Shown here piece after piece: positions 1 to 6,027 of a stretch of 10,816 nucleotides of DNA (its first letter is position 1; each line of letters begins with the position of its first letter). A model generated the notes under the pieces. The model searched no databases and was not told the DNA's origin. It saw nothing but the letters and a program-made list of their open reading frames with translations. The position numbers were made by a program, and so were the translations under genes. Location: assembly GCA_934643455.1 (NCBI GenBank), contig CAKUBV010000015.1, positions 1-10,816 of the forward strand, in the 5' to 3' direction. The stretch comes from Candidatus Proelusimicrobium excrementi. GTDB taxonomy: Bacteria; Elusimicrobiota; Elusimicrobia; Elusimicrobiales; Elusimicrobiaceae.

Positions 1-1
1 C

Positions 2-481
2 TGTTCAGACGGCACATGGAGCGACTGGGACGCTTTCTGCCTAATTACAACGACATGCCCGACATCAAGCAAACCCAGCACAAAAGAGTCATGTTACGGT
101 GGATATAAATATAGAACCGTAACATGCAATGAGTCAACTGGAACATGGACGACCGGAAGCTGGGGAAAATGCGATTGCAGTGATCCGGCTTTTGAAAAAG
201 TACCAGCAGTAGGCGGCCCCTGCTGCCAAAGAAAGGACGGCACGGGGCGAAGGTGCGCTGGCGACAACAGAGTGCCTTATAATTGGGTAAAAGCCGGAAC
301 GCCTTGTAAGGATAAAATTGAATGCGGTACCGGGGCCCTTCCGGAGTGTAATGAGTCTAGAAAGGGCTATTATTGGTCCAAGTGGATAAAGGATGGTACT
401 TGGAATTTCGGCTGCGGATCGCAATATCCAGATAGAAACGGTAGAGGCTATTGCCAAGAATATCTGTGCAGACAAGGATAG
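2..481 (+). CDS. Cysteine/tryptophan-rich putative surface protein, 3' part only
   Basis: The frame is open from base 2 to the TAG at 479-481, giving 159 residues of a protein that begins outside the window. An internal ATG at 272 is not a credible start because the open frame and its Cys/Trp pattern continue upstream. I count 16 cysteines, unusually dense, with recurring Trp-containing units such as GTWSDW, GTWTTGSWGKC and DGTWNFGC, and CNES occurs twice. The first half matches the spacing of a thrombospondin type-1-like repeat: WSxW, then Cys, Cys, then CxGGxxxRxxxC. Such disulfide-rich repeats are typical of exported adhesion or pilin-tail proteins, which is inference here since the N-terminus is missing. 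ACA is the main Thr codon (about half), unlike the neighbours, which favour ACG, ACC and ACT. No function can be assigned. A terminator follows closely. Confidence 0.7.
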   Translation, partial: CSDGTWSDWDAFCLITTTCPTSSKPSTKESCYGGYKYRTVTCNESTGTWTTGSWGKCDCSDPAFEKVPAVGGPCCQRKDGTGRRCAGDNRVPYNWVKAGTPCKDKIECGTGALPECNESRKGYYWSKWIKDGTWNFGCGSQYPDRNGRGYCQEYLCRQG

Positions 482-522
482 TAAATAATTTCCCGGGATA
501 AAACCCGGCTCTCAACTAACCG

Positions 523-553
523 CCCCGGTTCGCAAAGACGGACCGGGGTTTTT
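523..553 (+). terminator. Intrinsic terminator after the Cys-rich gene
   Basis: Arms at 523-532 and 539-548 form a 10-bp GC-rich stem (one G-T wobble) with a 6-base loop, followed by TTTTT at 549-553. It lies 42 bp after the stop codon and separates the left-edge gene from the era block. A weaker 5-bp CCGGG/CCCGG hairpin sits just upstream at 493-508. Confidence 0.85.
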
Positions 554-632
554 ACCGGGGAATTTTGCCTGGCGGCTTAAATAAAATAAACGTGTGCGAT
601 ATTCTCATTTTAAATTGATAAAATATCTGTAT

Positions 633-1544
633 ATGGAAAATAACGCCGAATATAAATTTAAAAGCGGTTTTGCCGTAATGGCCGGGCTTGCAAATGCGGG
701 CAAGTCCACTTTGCTCAATCAGTTCGCGGGGGTTGCGCTTTCACCCGTTACGCATAAACCTCAAACGACGAGGCAGAACATCCTCGCCATAAGCGAGGGC
801 GACGATTATCAAATAGTTTTCGTCGACACTCCGGGTTTTTTGCATGCGGAATACAAACTCCAGCAGATTATGCTTAACTCTTTAAACCAAGCCATTAACG
901 AAGACGCGGATTTAGTCATTTTCGTTTATGACCCTACCGCACCTATGGCGCGCCATATGCCGCTTATAAAAAAGCTTAAAGGTTTATATTGCCCTTTGCT
1001 TTTGGTAATAAACAAAATAGATTTGGTAAAAGATAAGGACGAACTGGACAGAATAATCAAAGCTCTTTCGGCGGAGCTTAATTTTAAGGAAGTTTTCTTG
1101 GTCAACGCCAAAAAAGGCGAGGGGGTAAAGCCGTTGGAACGCGCCGTAGTAAATTATATTCCTTACGGCCCGGCTTATTTCCCCAAAGGCCAGCTTACGG
1201 ACCGCTGGGAAAGATTTTACATAGGGGAGTTTATCCGCGAACAGATATTTTTGCAGTACGGACAGGAAATACCTTACAGCACTTATGTGGAAATAGAAAA
1301 GTTTACGGAAGATTTGGGCGATAAAAATTATATCAGCGCGATCGTCCACGTTGAAAGGGAACGCCAGAAGCCTATAATTATAGGTAAAGGCGGCAGCGCG
1401 ATAGCCAAGTTAAGGCAGGCGGCGCAAAAGAGGATAAACGAGTTCCTCGGGCAAAAGTACCGTTTGGAACTGCATGTAACCGTAACGCCCAATTGGCGGC
1501 AGAACGTAAAAGATTTAAAACGTTTCGGATATATTAATGATTAG
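633..1544 (+). CDS. era: GTPase Era, 16S rRNA-binding ribosome assembly factor
   Basis: Era is a cytoplasmic GTPase that binds the 3' end of 16S rRNA and helps mature the 30S subunit. All signature parts are visible, numbered from the ATG at 633: P-loop GLANAGKST (18-26), G2 threonines in KPQTTRQN (42-49), G3 DTPG (65-68), G4 NKID (127-130), G5-like NAK (158-160), and a C-terminal KH RNA-binding domain with IIGKGG (249-254) and the typical ending TVTPNWRQN. The P-loop reads LANA where most Era proteins have RPNV. The frame also opens at a GTG at 594 (316 residues), but the ATG gives 303 residues, the usual Era length, with KSGF directly before the G domain as in the family. Neither start has a good Shine-Dalgarno site, which is odd for this window. 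The stop overlaps the next gene. Confidence 0.96.
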   Translation: MENNAEYKFKSGFAVMAGLANAGKSTLLNQFAGVALSPVTHKPQTTRQNILAISEGDDYQIVFVDTPGFLHAEYKLQQIMLNSLNQAINEDADLVIFVYDPTAPMARHMPLIKKLKGLYCPLLLVINKIDLVKDKDELDRIIKALSAELNFKEVFLVNAKKGEGVKPLERAVVNYIPYGPAYFPKGQLTDRWERFYIGEFIREQIFLQYGQEIPYSTYVEIEKFTEDLGDKNYISAIVHVERERQKPIIIGKGGSAIAKLRQAAQKRINEFLGQKYRLELHVTVTPNWRQNVKDLKRFGYIND

Positions 1545-2370
1545 CAGAAACAAAATTAAAGCTTTAATTGATTTAATAGATAAAGAGCCGGAGCTTAAAC
1601 CCAAGCTTCAGGCGACGCTCGCCCGTTTCATCAAGGAAGAACCCTTGCAGTTTAAAAACGTTATAGAAGAAAGCTTCGGCGCGGCCGTGCCCGGCTATAT
1701 AAGGGATATCGTCCTCAATATCAAAAGGGAGGAGCTTCTTTCCCATTTCAAAGCTTATTTTGAGGTTAAAAATCCATCTTTGCTAAAAGGTTTTGCTCTT
1801 ATAGCAAGATTTATCAATCCCCAGCTTTCCCAAAAAGCCGTGCTTGATAAATTCGGCCTTTTGCATAAAAGCCTTGCCGTGCGTATGGACGCCGGTTTCG
1901 ACGTTTTCCATAAGGCGGAAGTTATGTCCCGGTTCTTTTTTATCGGCGGACATTACCGTCTGGAAAGTTTAAGCGTGGGCCCCAGGACTCTTAGTCTGCC
2001 TGATATAATCGCCTGCGGCGGGGCCAGCAGTTTTGCTATGGCGGCTTTATATTGCTGTTGCGCGGAATGCTTTGATGTAAAAGCCGATATGTTTGACGCC
2101 GGCGGAAAAGTTATGATAAGGCTGCGCGACAAATATTCCTACGAGCCCGTGTACGTCGATGTTTTCGCGGGCGGAAGATTCGTCGGGGAAGACGAATGCA
2201 GCATTTATGCGTCCGCGCGCGGCTTTGCGTGGAGCGGGGCTTTTATTTCGCCGATGTCTTCAAAACAAGTGATAAAAAGATTTTTGGCCAATTTAATTTA
2301 TATCTATTCCAAAAGTGGCGACGAAGCCGCTCTGTCCGTATTAAGAAAATGTTTTAACTTCGCCGCGTAA
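1537..2370 (+). CDS. SirB1-like protein with degenerate transglutaminase-like core
   Basis: This 277-residue cytoplasmic protein has no signal peptide. Its layout resembles the SirB1/Transglut_core2 family: a helical N-terminal part (1-130), a core helix around SLPDIIACGGASSFAMAALY (153-172), the sheet motif VYVDVFAGGRFVGEDEC (205-221), which corresponds to the family's IDPFnGGrlLseedC, and a C-terminal TPR-like hairpin (about 240-273) resembling RmLnNLkaiYlrrgD. The family's PGHFLVR stretch reads AGGKVMIR (188-195), so the conserved His is lost. A CCCAEC cluster (173-178) lies in the core helix and is unusual. It starts 8 bp inside era with no strong Shine-Dalgarno, so translational coupling is likely. 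The assignment rests on motif order seen by eye. The biochemical role of SirB1 proteins is poorly defined, so I give no activity. Confidence 0.68.
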   Translation: MISRNKIKALIDLIDKEPELKPKLQATLARFIKEEPLQFKNVIEESFGAAVPGYIRDIVLNIKREELLSHFKAYFEVKNPSLLKGFALIARFINPQLSQKAVLDKFGLLHKSLAVRMDAGFDVFHKAEVMSRFFFIGGHYRLESLSVGPRTLSLPDIIACGGASSFAMAALYCCCAECFDVKADMFDAGGKVMIRLRDKYSYEPVYVDVFAGGRFVGEDECSIYASARGFAWSGAFISPMSSKQVIKRFLANLIYIYSKSGDEAALSVLRKCFNFAA

Positions 2371-2371
2371 C

Positions 2372-2377
2372 GGGAGG
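2372..2377 (+). promoter_or_regulatory. Shine-Dalgarno site fixing the GTG start of cysK
   Basis: GGGAGG lies 5 bases before the GTG at 2383. The in-frame ATG at 2395 would be 17 bases away, so the GTG is the better start. Confidence 0.75.
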
Positions 2378-2382
2378 CAAAC

Positions 2383-3276
2383 GTGCAAAACATAATGTCC
2401 GCGATAGGCTCTACGCCTTTAATAAAAATAAAATCTTCTTTGCCGGCGGATATATACGTAAAGGCGGAGCTGTTCAATCCGCTTTCCAGCGTTAAAGACC
2501 GCGCCGCTTTTTATATGATAAACGCCGCCGTTAAAGAAGGCCTTTTGAAGCCCGGCGGGACCATTGTCGAGCCGACAAGCGGCAATACGGGCATAGGCCT
2601 TGCCGCATTCGGCGGTTTTATGGGGTTTAAGGTTATACTCTGCATGCCGGAAAGCATGAGCGAGGAGCGCAAAAAACTTTTAAAGCTTTTGGGCGCGGAG
2701 CTGATTCTTACGCCCGCGGCCGAAGGGATGAAAGGCTCAATAGCAAAAGCCAAAGAAGTTTTGGCGTCGACGCGGGGGGCTTATATGCCGGATCAATTTT
2801 CCAACAAGGCCAACGCTTTGGCCCATTTTGAAACCACCGGCCCGGAAATTTACAAGGATTTGCAGGGCAAAGTCGATATTCTCGTGGCCGGGGTCGGCAC
2901 CGGCGGCACGATAACGGGTACGGGACGTTTTCTTAAAAGTAAAAATCCCAAAGTAAAAGTGGTGGCCGTAGAGCCTGCGGAAAGCCCGGTTCTTTCCGGC
3001 GGTAAGCCCGGCCCTCATAAAATACAGGGCATAGGCGCGGGTTTTGTACCTTCCTTGCTTGATTTAAGCCTTATAGACGAAATCCTGCCCGTTTCCGGCG
3101 AAGACGCTTTTAAAGCCGCGCGCAAACTGCGCCTTGAAGACGCTTTATTCTGCGGGATTTCTTCCGGCGCGGCTTACCGTGCGGCGGAAGTTTTGGCCGC
3201 CCGCCCGGAAAACAAAGGCCTTAACATAGTATTAATCGCTCCCGACGGGGGAGAACGTTATTTAAGTTTGCTTTAA
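2383..3276 (+). CDS. cysK: Cysteine synthase (O-acetylserine sulfhydrylase)
   Basis: This PLP enzyme makes L-cysteine from O-acetylserine and sulfide in the cytoplasm. The 297-residue length is typical. Motifs in order: GSTPLIKI (9-16); SSVKDR (35-40), with Lys38 as the PLP Schiff-base lysine; the substrate loop PTSGNTG (64-70); the phosphate-binding loop GTGGT (172-176); VEPAESPVLSGG (196-207) followed by HKIQGIGAGF; and GISSGAA (258-264), whose Ser260 should contact the pyridine nitrogen. The GTG start at 2383 is supported by GGGAGG 5 bases upstream. The gap to the upstream gene is 12 bp and to the downstream gene 10 bp, so it sits inside the era block. No serine acetyltransferase gene is in view. 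CysM or a cystathionine beta-synthase-like enzyme cannot be ruled out by eye, but there is no C-terminal CBS extension. Confidence 0.93.
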   Translation: MQNIMSAIGSTPLIKIKSSLPADIYVKAELFNPLSSVKDRAAFYMINAAVKEGLLKPGGTIVEPTSGNTGIGLAAFGGFMGFKVILCMPESMSEERKKLLKLLGAELILTPAAEGMKGSIAKAKEVLASTRGAYMPDQFSNKANALAHFETTGPEIYKDLQGKVDILVAGVGTGGTITGTGRFLKSKNPKVKVVAVEPAESPVLSGGKPGPHKIQGIGAGFVPSLLDLSLIDEILPVSGEDAFKAARKLRLEDALFCGISSGAAYRAAEVLAARPENKGLNIVLIAPDGGERYLSLL

Positions 3277-3286
3277 AGGAGATTTT

Positions 3287-4456
3287 ATGAAACTTTTTCT
3301 TTCTTTTGTTTTTATGTTTTGCGCGTTCGGCGTTTACGCTCAGGATTATTATCTTACCAAAGAGAAAAACAAAACTCCGCTTGCGGTTGAATCCGTTGAG
3401 GGTATAACCAAAACGCTTAAAAGCCTCGGAAAAGACGGCAAGTATAAACCAGTGATTTTAAGCAAAAACGCGGCGGAAGCGGTATATGTTTTGGCGCCCG
3501 TTTCTTTGAATACGGACAGCGATGAAGATCTTTCCGTTATCAGCAATTATGACCAATCGGAAGAAGAAATTTCCAAGCCGGGTGCTTTTGCCATAAGCGC
3601 GGCTTTGAAAAACGAGCCTGAGGATATCAAAAGCGAAATTAAAGAATATTCCGAGGAATACGGTGAGGAAATCCGCCCTCAGTATACAAAAAAAACTTAC
3701 GGAAGAATTAATTACGACGTTTGCTCCTTTTCCACCAAAGAAGCGAAAATCATAATTTTAACCGCGCCTTATAACGGCAAATATATATCATTCAATTATA
3801 TGGCTTCGCCCAATGCAAATCCCAAATCCGTATCCGGCGCGAAGATAAGCCGGGGGGAAGCGGCTTTGGGCATAATAGCTTCAAGCTTGAACAGAGCTGT
3901 TTTTGACTCGGGCGCAGCCAAACAAAACGCGGTGCAGACGCCGAAAATATCGGAACACGCCGCCGAACCGGCCGAGGAAAGAACCGCGCCGGTATTGGAG
4001 GACTGGTCTTCAAAAAATATTTCCGCGCGGGAAGTTCAATTCTCTTTTAATATAGCCGAAAATGACAAAATATATTCTTATATAATGACTTTGCCCGCCG
4101 GTATATCCGCCAAGCCGGAAGGCAAAGAGGACGCCAGAATAATATTAAAGCAGGAGGCCGATGCCATCATGTGGCTGGAGCCGGTCTTTAAAAACAGCCG
4201 CAGCTATAATGATGAAGTTTTGGCAAAATACGCTCCCGGCAAAAAGTTTACTCAAAACCCGACGCGGAAAATAAAAATCGCCGGCAAGGACGTGAATTTT
4301 GTCAGGAAGACGGCGCTTAACGTAAAAGCGTCAAGCTATTTCTTTGCAGAGGGAGGCCGACGCTTTGTTCTTTCTTTCGTTACGCCTTCTTCTAAACTTA
4401 CGTCTTATGAATCCGCGGCTTCGGCCGTTTTAAACAAATTTAAAAGTGCGGACTAA
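3287..4456 (+). CDS. Secreted protein of unknown function, apparent two-module duplication
   Basis: I do not recognise this 389-residue protein. It begins with a clear signal peptide (1-18, cleavage likely VYA|QD), so it should be periplasmic or exported. Two halves look related. KPVILSKNAAEAVYVLAPV (54-72) parallels ARIILKQEADAIMWLEPV (283-300). GRINYDVC...YNGKYISFNYMASP (139-175) parallels AGKDVNFV...EGGRRFVLSFVTPS (332-368). Each half ends in a helix (AALGIIASSLNRAVF and ESAASAVLNKFKSA). A Pro/Glu/Ala-rich linker (about 215-245) joins them. The pattern of beta strands with a final helix recalls DcrB/PsbP-like folds, which is only inference. AAGGAG lies 5 bases before the ATG. It is the last gene of the era block and ends at a bidirectional terminator. 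Confidence 0.85.
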   Translation: MKLFLSFVFMFCAFGVYAQDYYLTKEKNKTPLAVESVEGITKTLKSLGKDGKYKPVILSKNAAEAVYVLAPVSLNTDSDEDLSVISNYDQSEEEISKPGAFAISAALKNEPEDIKSEIKEYSEEYGEEIRPQYTKKTYGRINYDVCSFSTKEAKIIILTAPYNGKYISFNYMASPNANPKSVSGAKISRGEAALGIIASSLNRAVFDSGAAKQNAVQTPKISEHAAEPAEERTAPVLEDWSSKNISAREVQFSFNIAENDKIYSYIMTLPAGISAKPEGKEDARIILKQEADAIMWLEPVFKNSRSYNDEVLAKYAPGKKFTQNPTRKIKIAGKDVNFVRKTALNVKASSYFFAEGGRRFVLSFVTPSSKLTSYESAASAVLNKFKSAD

Positions 4457-4482
4457 AATCTTTGTATTGCTGCTATAAATTA

Positions 4483-4512
4483 AAAATCCCCCGGTTTAGG
4501 CCGGGGGATTTT
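4483..4512. terminator. Bidirectional terminator between convergent genes
   Basis: A perfect 12-bp inverted repeat (4483-4494 and 4501-4512) has a 6-base loop. Its A-run on one side and T-run on the other give a U-tract in both directions. It lies between the + strand gene ending at 4456 and the - strand gene ending at 4531, so it can stop both transcripts. Confidence 0.9.
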
Positions 4513-4530
4513 GCGTTTGTACGTATAAGA

Positions 4531-5493
4531 TTAGTTCTTTTTGCCGTTGGCGGTTACAAGTTCTTTTACCGCTCCGACCGCGCCTAAAATGCCGGTGGCT
4601 TCATAAGGCATATAGACGAGTTTATTGTCTTTGCCGTCAACCATTTTCTGCAAGGCTTCTATATATTTTATAGAGATAAGATAATTGGCCGGGTTGGCGA
4701 ATTCTTTTAAGTTATCGGTAATGATTTTGACGGCTTCCGCCTCGGCCTGAGCCACTTTTACTTTAGCCTGAGCCTCACCTTCCGCGGCAAGGATTTTAGC
4801 CTGTTTCTGGCCTTCGGCTTTGTTGATTGCGGCTTCTTTCGCACCTTCTGCCTGCAAGATTTGGGCGCGTTTGGTGCCTTCCGCTTCCAAAATTACGGCG
4901 CGGCGTTCGCGTTCGGCTTTCATTTGTTTTTCCATGGCTTCGCGTATGGCGGGCGGCGGGGTGATATCCTGAAGTTCCACGCGGTTTACTTTTACGCCCC
5001 ATTTATTGGAAGCTTCGTCAAGAATGGCTCTTAGTTTGGCGTTTATGGTTTCGCGCGAAATTAAAGTTTGGTCGAGTTCCAATTCGCCGATAAGGTTCCT
5101 TAAAGTGGTCTGCGTAAGCTTTTCAATGGCGGTTTGCAGAGAGGCTACTTCATAAGCTACTTTAAGAGGATCGGTAATCTGGAAATATATAAGAGCGTTG
5201 ATTTTGATGTTTACGTTATCCTTGGTGATTACGTCCTGCGGAGGAAAATCGTAAACGGTTTCCCTAAGGTCTATTACGCAAATCTGCCTGGGGATTCTGT
5301 CGGAAGGATATTTCCATTCTATATATTTGGGTTTGTCGAAAAACGGCACCATAAAGTTTATGCCGGAGGTCAACACACCGTTGTATTTCCCGAGTCTTTC
5401 CACGATTATCACAGTTGCCTGCTGAACCGTCTTTATGCCGAAAGCAAAAAATACTACGGCAAAAACGGCCAATAATATCAATACTGTTTCCAT
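4531..5493 (-). CDS. SPFH/band-7 (stomatin-like) membrane protein, QmcA type
   Basis: This 320-residue protein is anchored by one N-terminal membrane segment (about 3-20), followed by an SPFH/band-7 domain (about 21-190). That domain contains the family hallmarks VERLGKYNGVLTSGINFMVP (31-50), DVITKDNVNIKINALIYFQI (87-106) and the ELQDITPPPAIREAMEKQM region (173-191). An Ala/Glu-rich coiled coil with AEG repeated at about ten-residue steps (201-245) leads to a C-terminal oligomerisation part. SPFH proteins form large ring or cage assemblies on membranes and organise membrane domains or control proteases. Pairing with an upstream NfeD gene is the classic stomatin/NfeD (YbbJ-QmcA) arrangement. 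Its ATG shares one base with the NfeD stop, with AAGGAG at 5507-5502 (- strand), so the two proteins should be made together. Confidence 0.95.
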   Translation of the reverse strand: METVLILLAVFAVVFFAFGIKTVQQATVIIVERLGKYNGVLTSGINFMVPFFDKPKYIEWKYPSDRIPRQICVIDLRETVYDFPPQDVITKDNVNIKINALIYFQITDPLKVAYEVASLQTAIEKLTQTTLRNLIGELELDQTLISRETINAKLRAILDEASNKWGVKVNRVELQDITPPPAIREAMEKQMKAERERRAVILEAEGTKRAQILQAEGAKEAAINKAEGQKQAKILAAEGEAQAKVKVAQAEAEAVKIITDNLKEFANPANYLISIKYIEALQKMVDGKDNKLVYMPYEATGILGAVGAVKELVTANGKKN

Positions 5494-5921
5494 TATTTGT
5501 TCTCCTTTTGTACTGTCAATTTGCTGCCTTCAACTTTCAAAACTTTTACTTTGTCGCCTTCTTCAAGAGAATTTGCGCAGTCAAGCTCCCACAAATCTCC
5601 GTCCGCTTTTGCGTAGTATTTGGAATTTTCTTTGTCTGCCTGACAGACTGTAAGTTCTTTGCCGCGCAAAGCGTCCATATTGCTTTTAAATCCTTCTCCT
5701 TTTTTGTACATATGCTTAAGCATAAAAGGCCTGAGCTTAAAAAAGAATACGAATATCGCCGCCACGCCTATGCCTATCTGCCAGTAAAGATTAAGCCCGG
5801 CCCAGCTGGCCGCGGCGGCAATCATCGCCGCCAAACCAAAACAAGACAAAGAAAAATCCACCGTAAAAATTTCCCCTATAAGCAAAGCTATGCCGAGTAT
5901 CAACCAATAATGTGCGGGCAT
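5493..5921 (-). CDS. NfeD-like membrane protein with C-terminal OB-fold
   Basis: This is a short-type NfeD protein of 142 residues. Three hydrophobic segments (about 5-21, 25-42 and 46-62) precede a soluble domain (about 82-139). The soluble domain has the NfeD OB-fold pattern: ALRGKELTV, a central W near LWELDC, then EEGDKVKVLKVEGSKLTV. NfeD proteins of this kind partner the stomatin-like SPFH protein encoded next door and anchor or regulate its assembly. No ClpP-like serine protease domain is present, which separates it from long-form NfeD. AGGAGG at 5931-5926 (- strand), 4 bases before the ATG, fixes the start. It is the first gene of a two-gene operon whose promoter lies in the 106-bp divergent gap. 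Confidence 0.9.
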   Translation of the reverse strand: MPAHYWLILGIALLIGEIFTVDFSLSCFGLAAMIAAAASWAGLNLYWQIGIGVAAIFVFFFKLRPFMLKHMYKKGEGFKSNMDALRGKELTVCQADKENSKYYAKADGDLWELDCANSLEEGDKVKVLKVEGSKLTVQKENK

Positions 5922-5952
5922 AAAACCTCCTGATTGTAATTTTGTTTGAAAA

Positions 5953-5982
5953 ATTATACAAATATTTAATCTTATGCTACAA
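5953..5982 (-). promoter_or_regulatory. Predicted sigma70-type promoter for the NfeD-SPFH operon
   Basis: Read on the - strand, TTGTAG (5982-5977) is followed after 18 bases by a perfect TATAAT -10 (5958-5953), about 32 bases before the NfeD start codon. The -10 is strong; the -35 matches mainly in TTG. Confidence 0.65.
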
Positions 5983-5983
5983 T
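5955..5983 (+). promoter_or_regulatory. Predicted sigma70-type promoter for the peptidase-PorV operon
   Basis: TATACA (5955-5960) and, after 17 bases, TACAAT (5978-5983), preceded by TG in the extended -10 position (5975-5976). A transcript would start near 5990, about 40 bases before the ATG. The elements lie on top of the opposite-strand promoter. Confidence 0.6.
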
Positions 5984-6014
5984 AAAAATATATTATTTGA
6001 CTTTATATCCTTTT

Positions 6015-6020
6015 AGGAGG
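6015..6020 (+). promoter_or_regulatory. Strong Shine-Dalgarno for the M4 peptidase
   Basis: AGGAGG lies 7 bases before the ATG at 6028 and is a full anti-16S match. It fixes the start and suggests efficient translation. Confidence 0.85.
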
Positions 6021-6027
6021 AGCATTA

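Noticed and set aside
134..475. 113-residue open frame on the - strand
   Set aside because: It is antisense to the Cys-rich reading frame, whose repeated Cys/Trp pattern is clearly protein-level.
272..481. Separate 69-residue gene starting at ATG 272
   Set aside because: The same frame is open to the left edge with continuing Cys/Trp repeats, and no ribosome-binding site precedes 272.
5415..5933. 172-residue open frame on the + strand
   Set aside because: It spans the antisense of the NfeD gene and of the SPFH start; both real genes have strong motifs and Shine-Dalgarno sites on the other strand.
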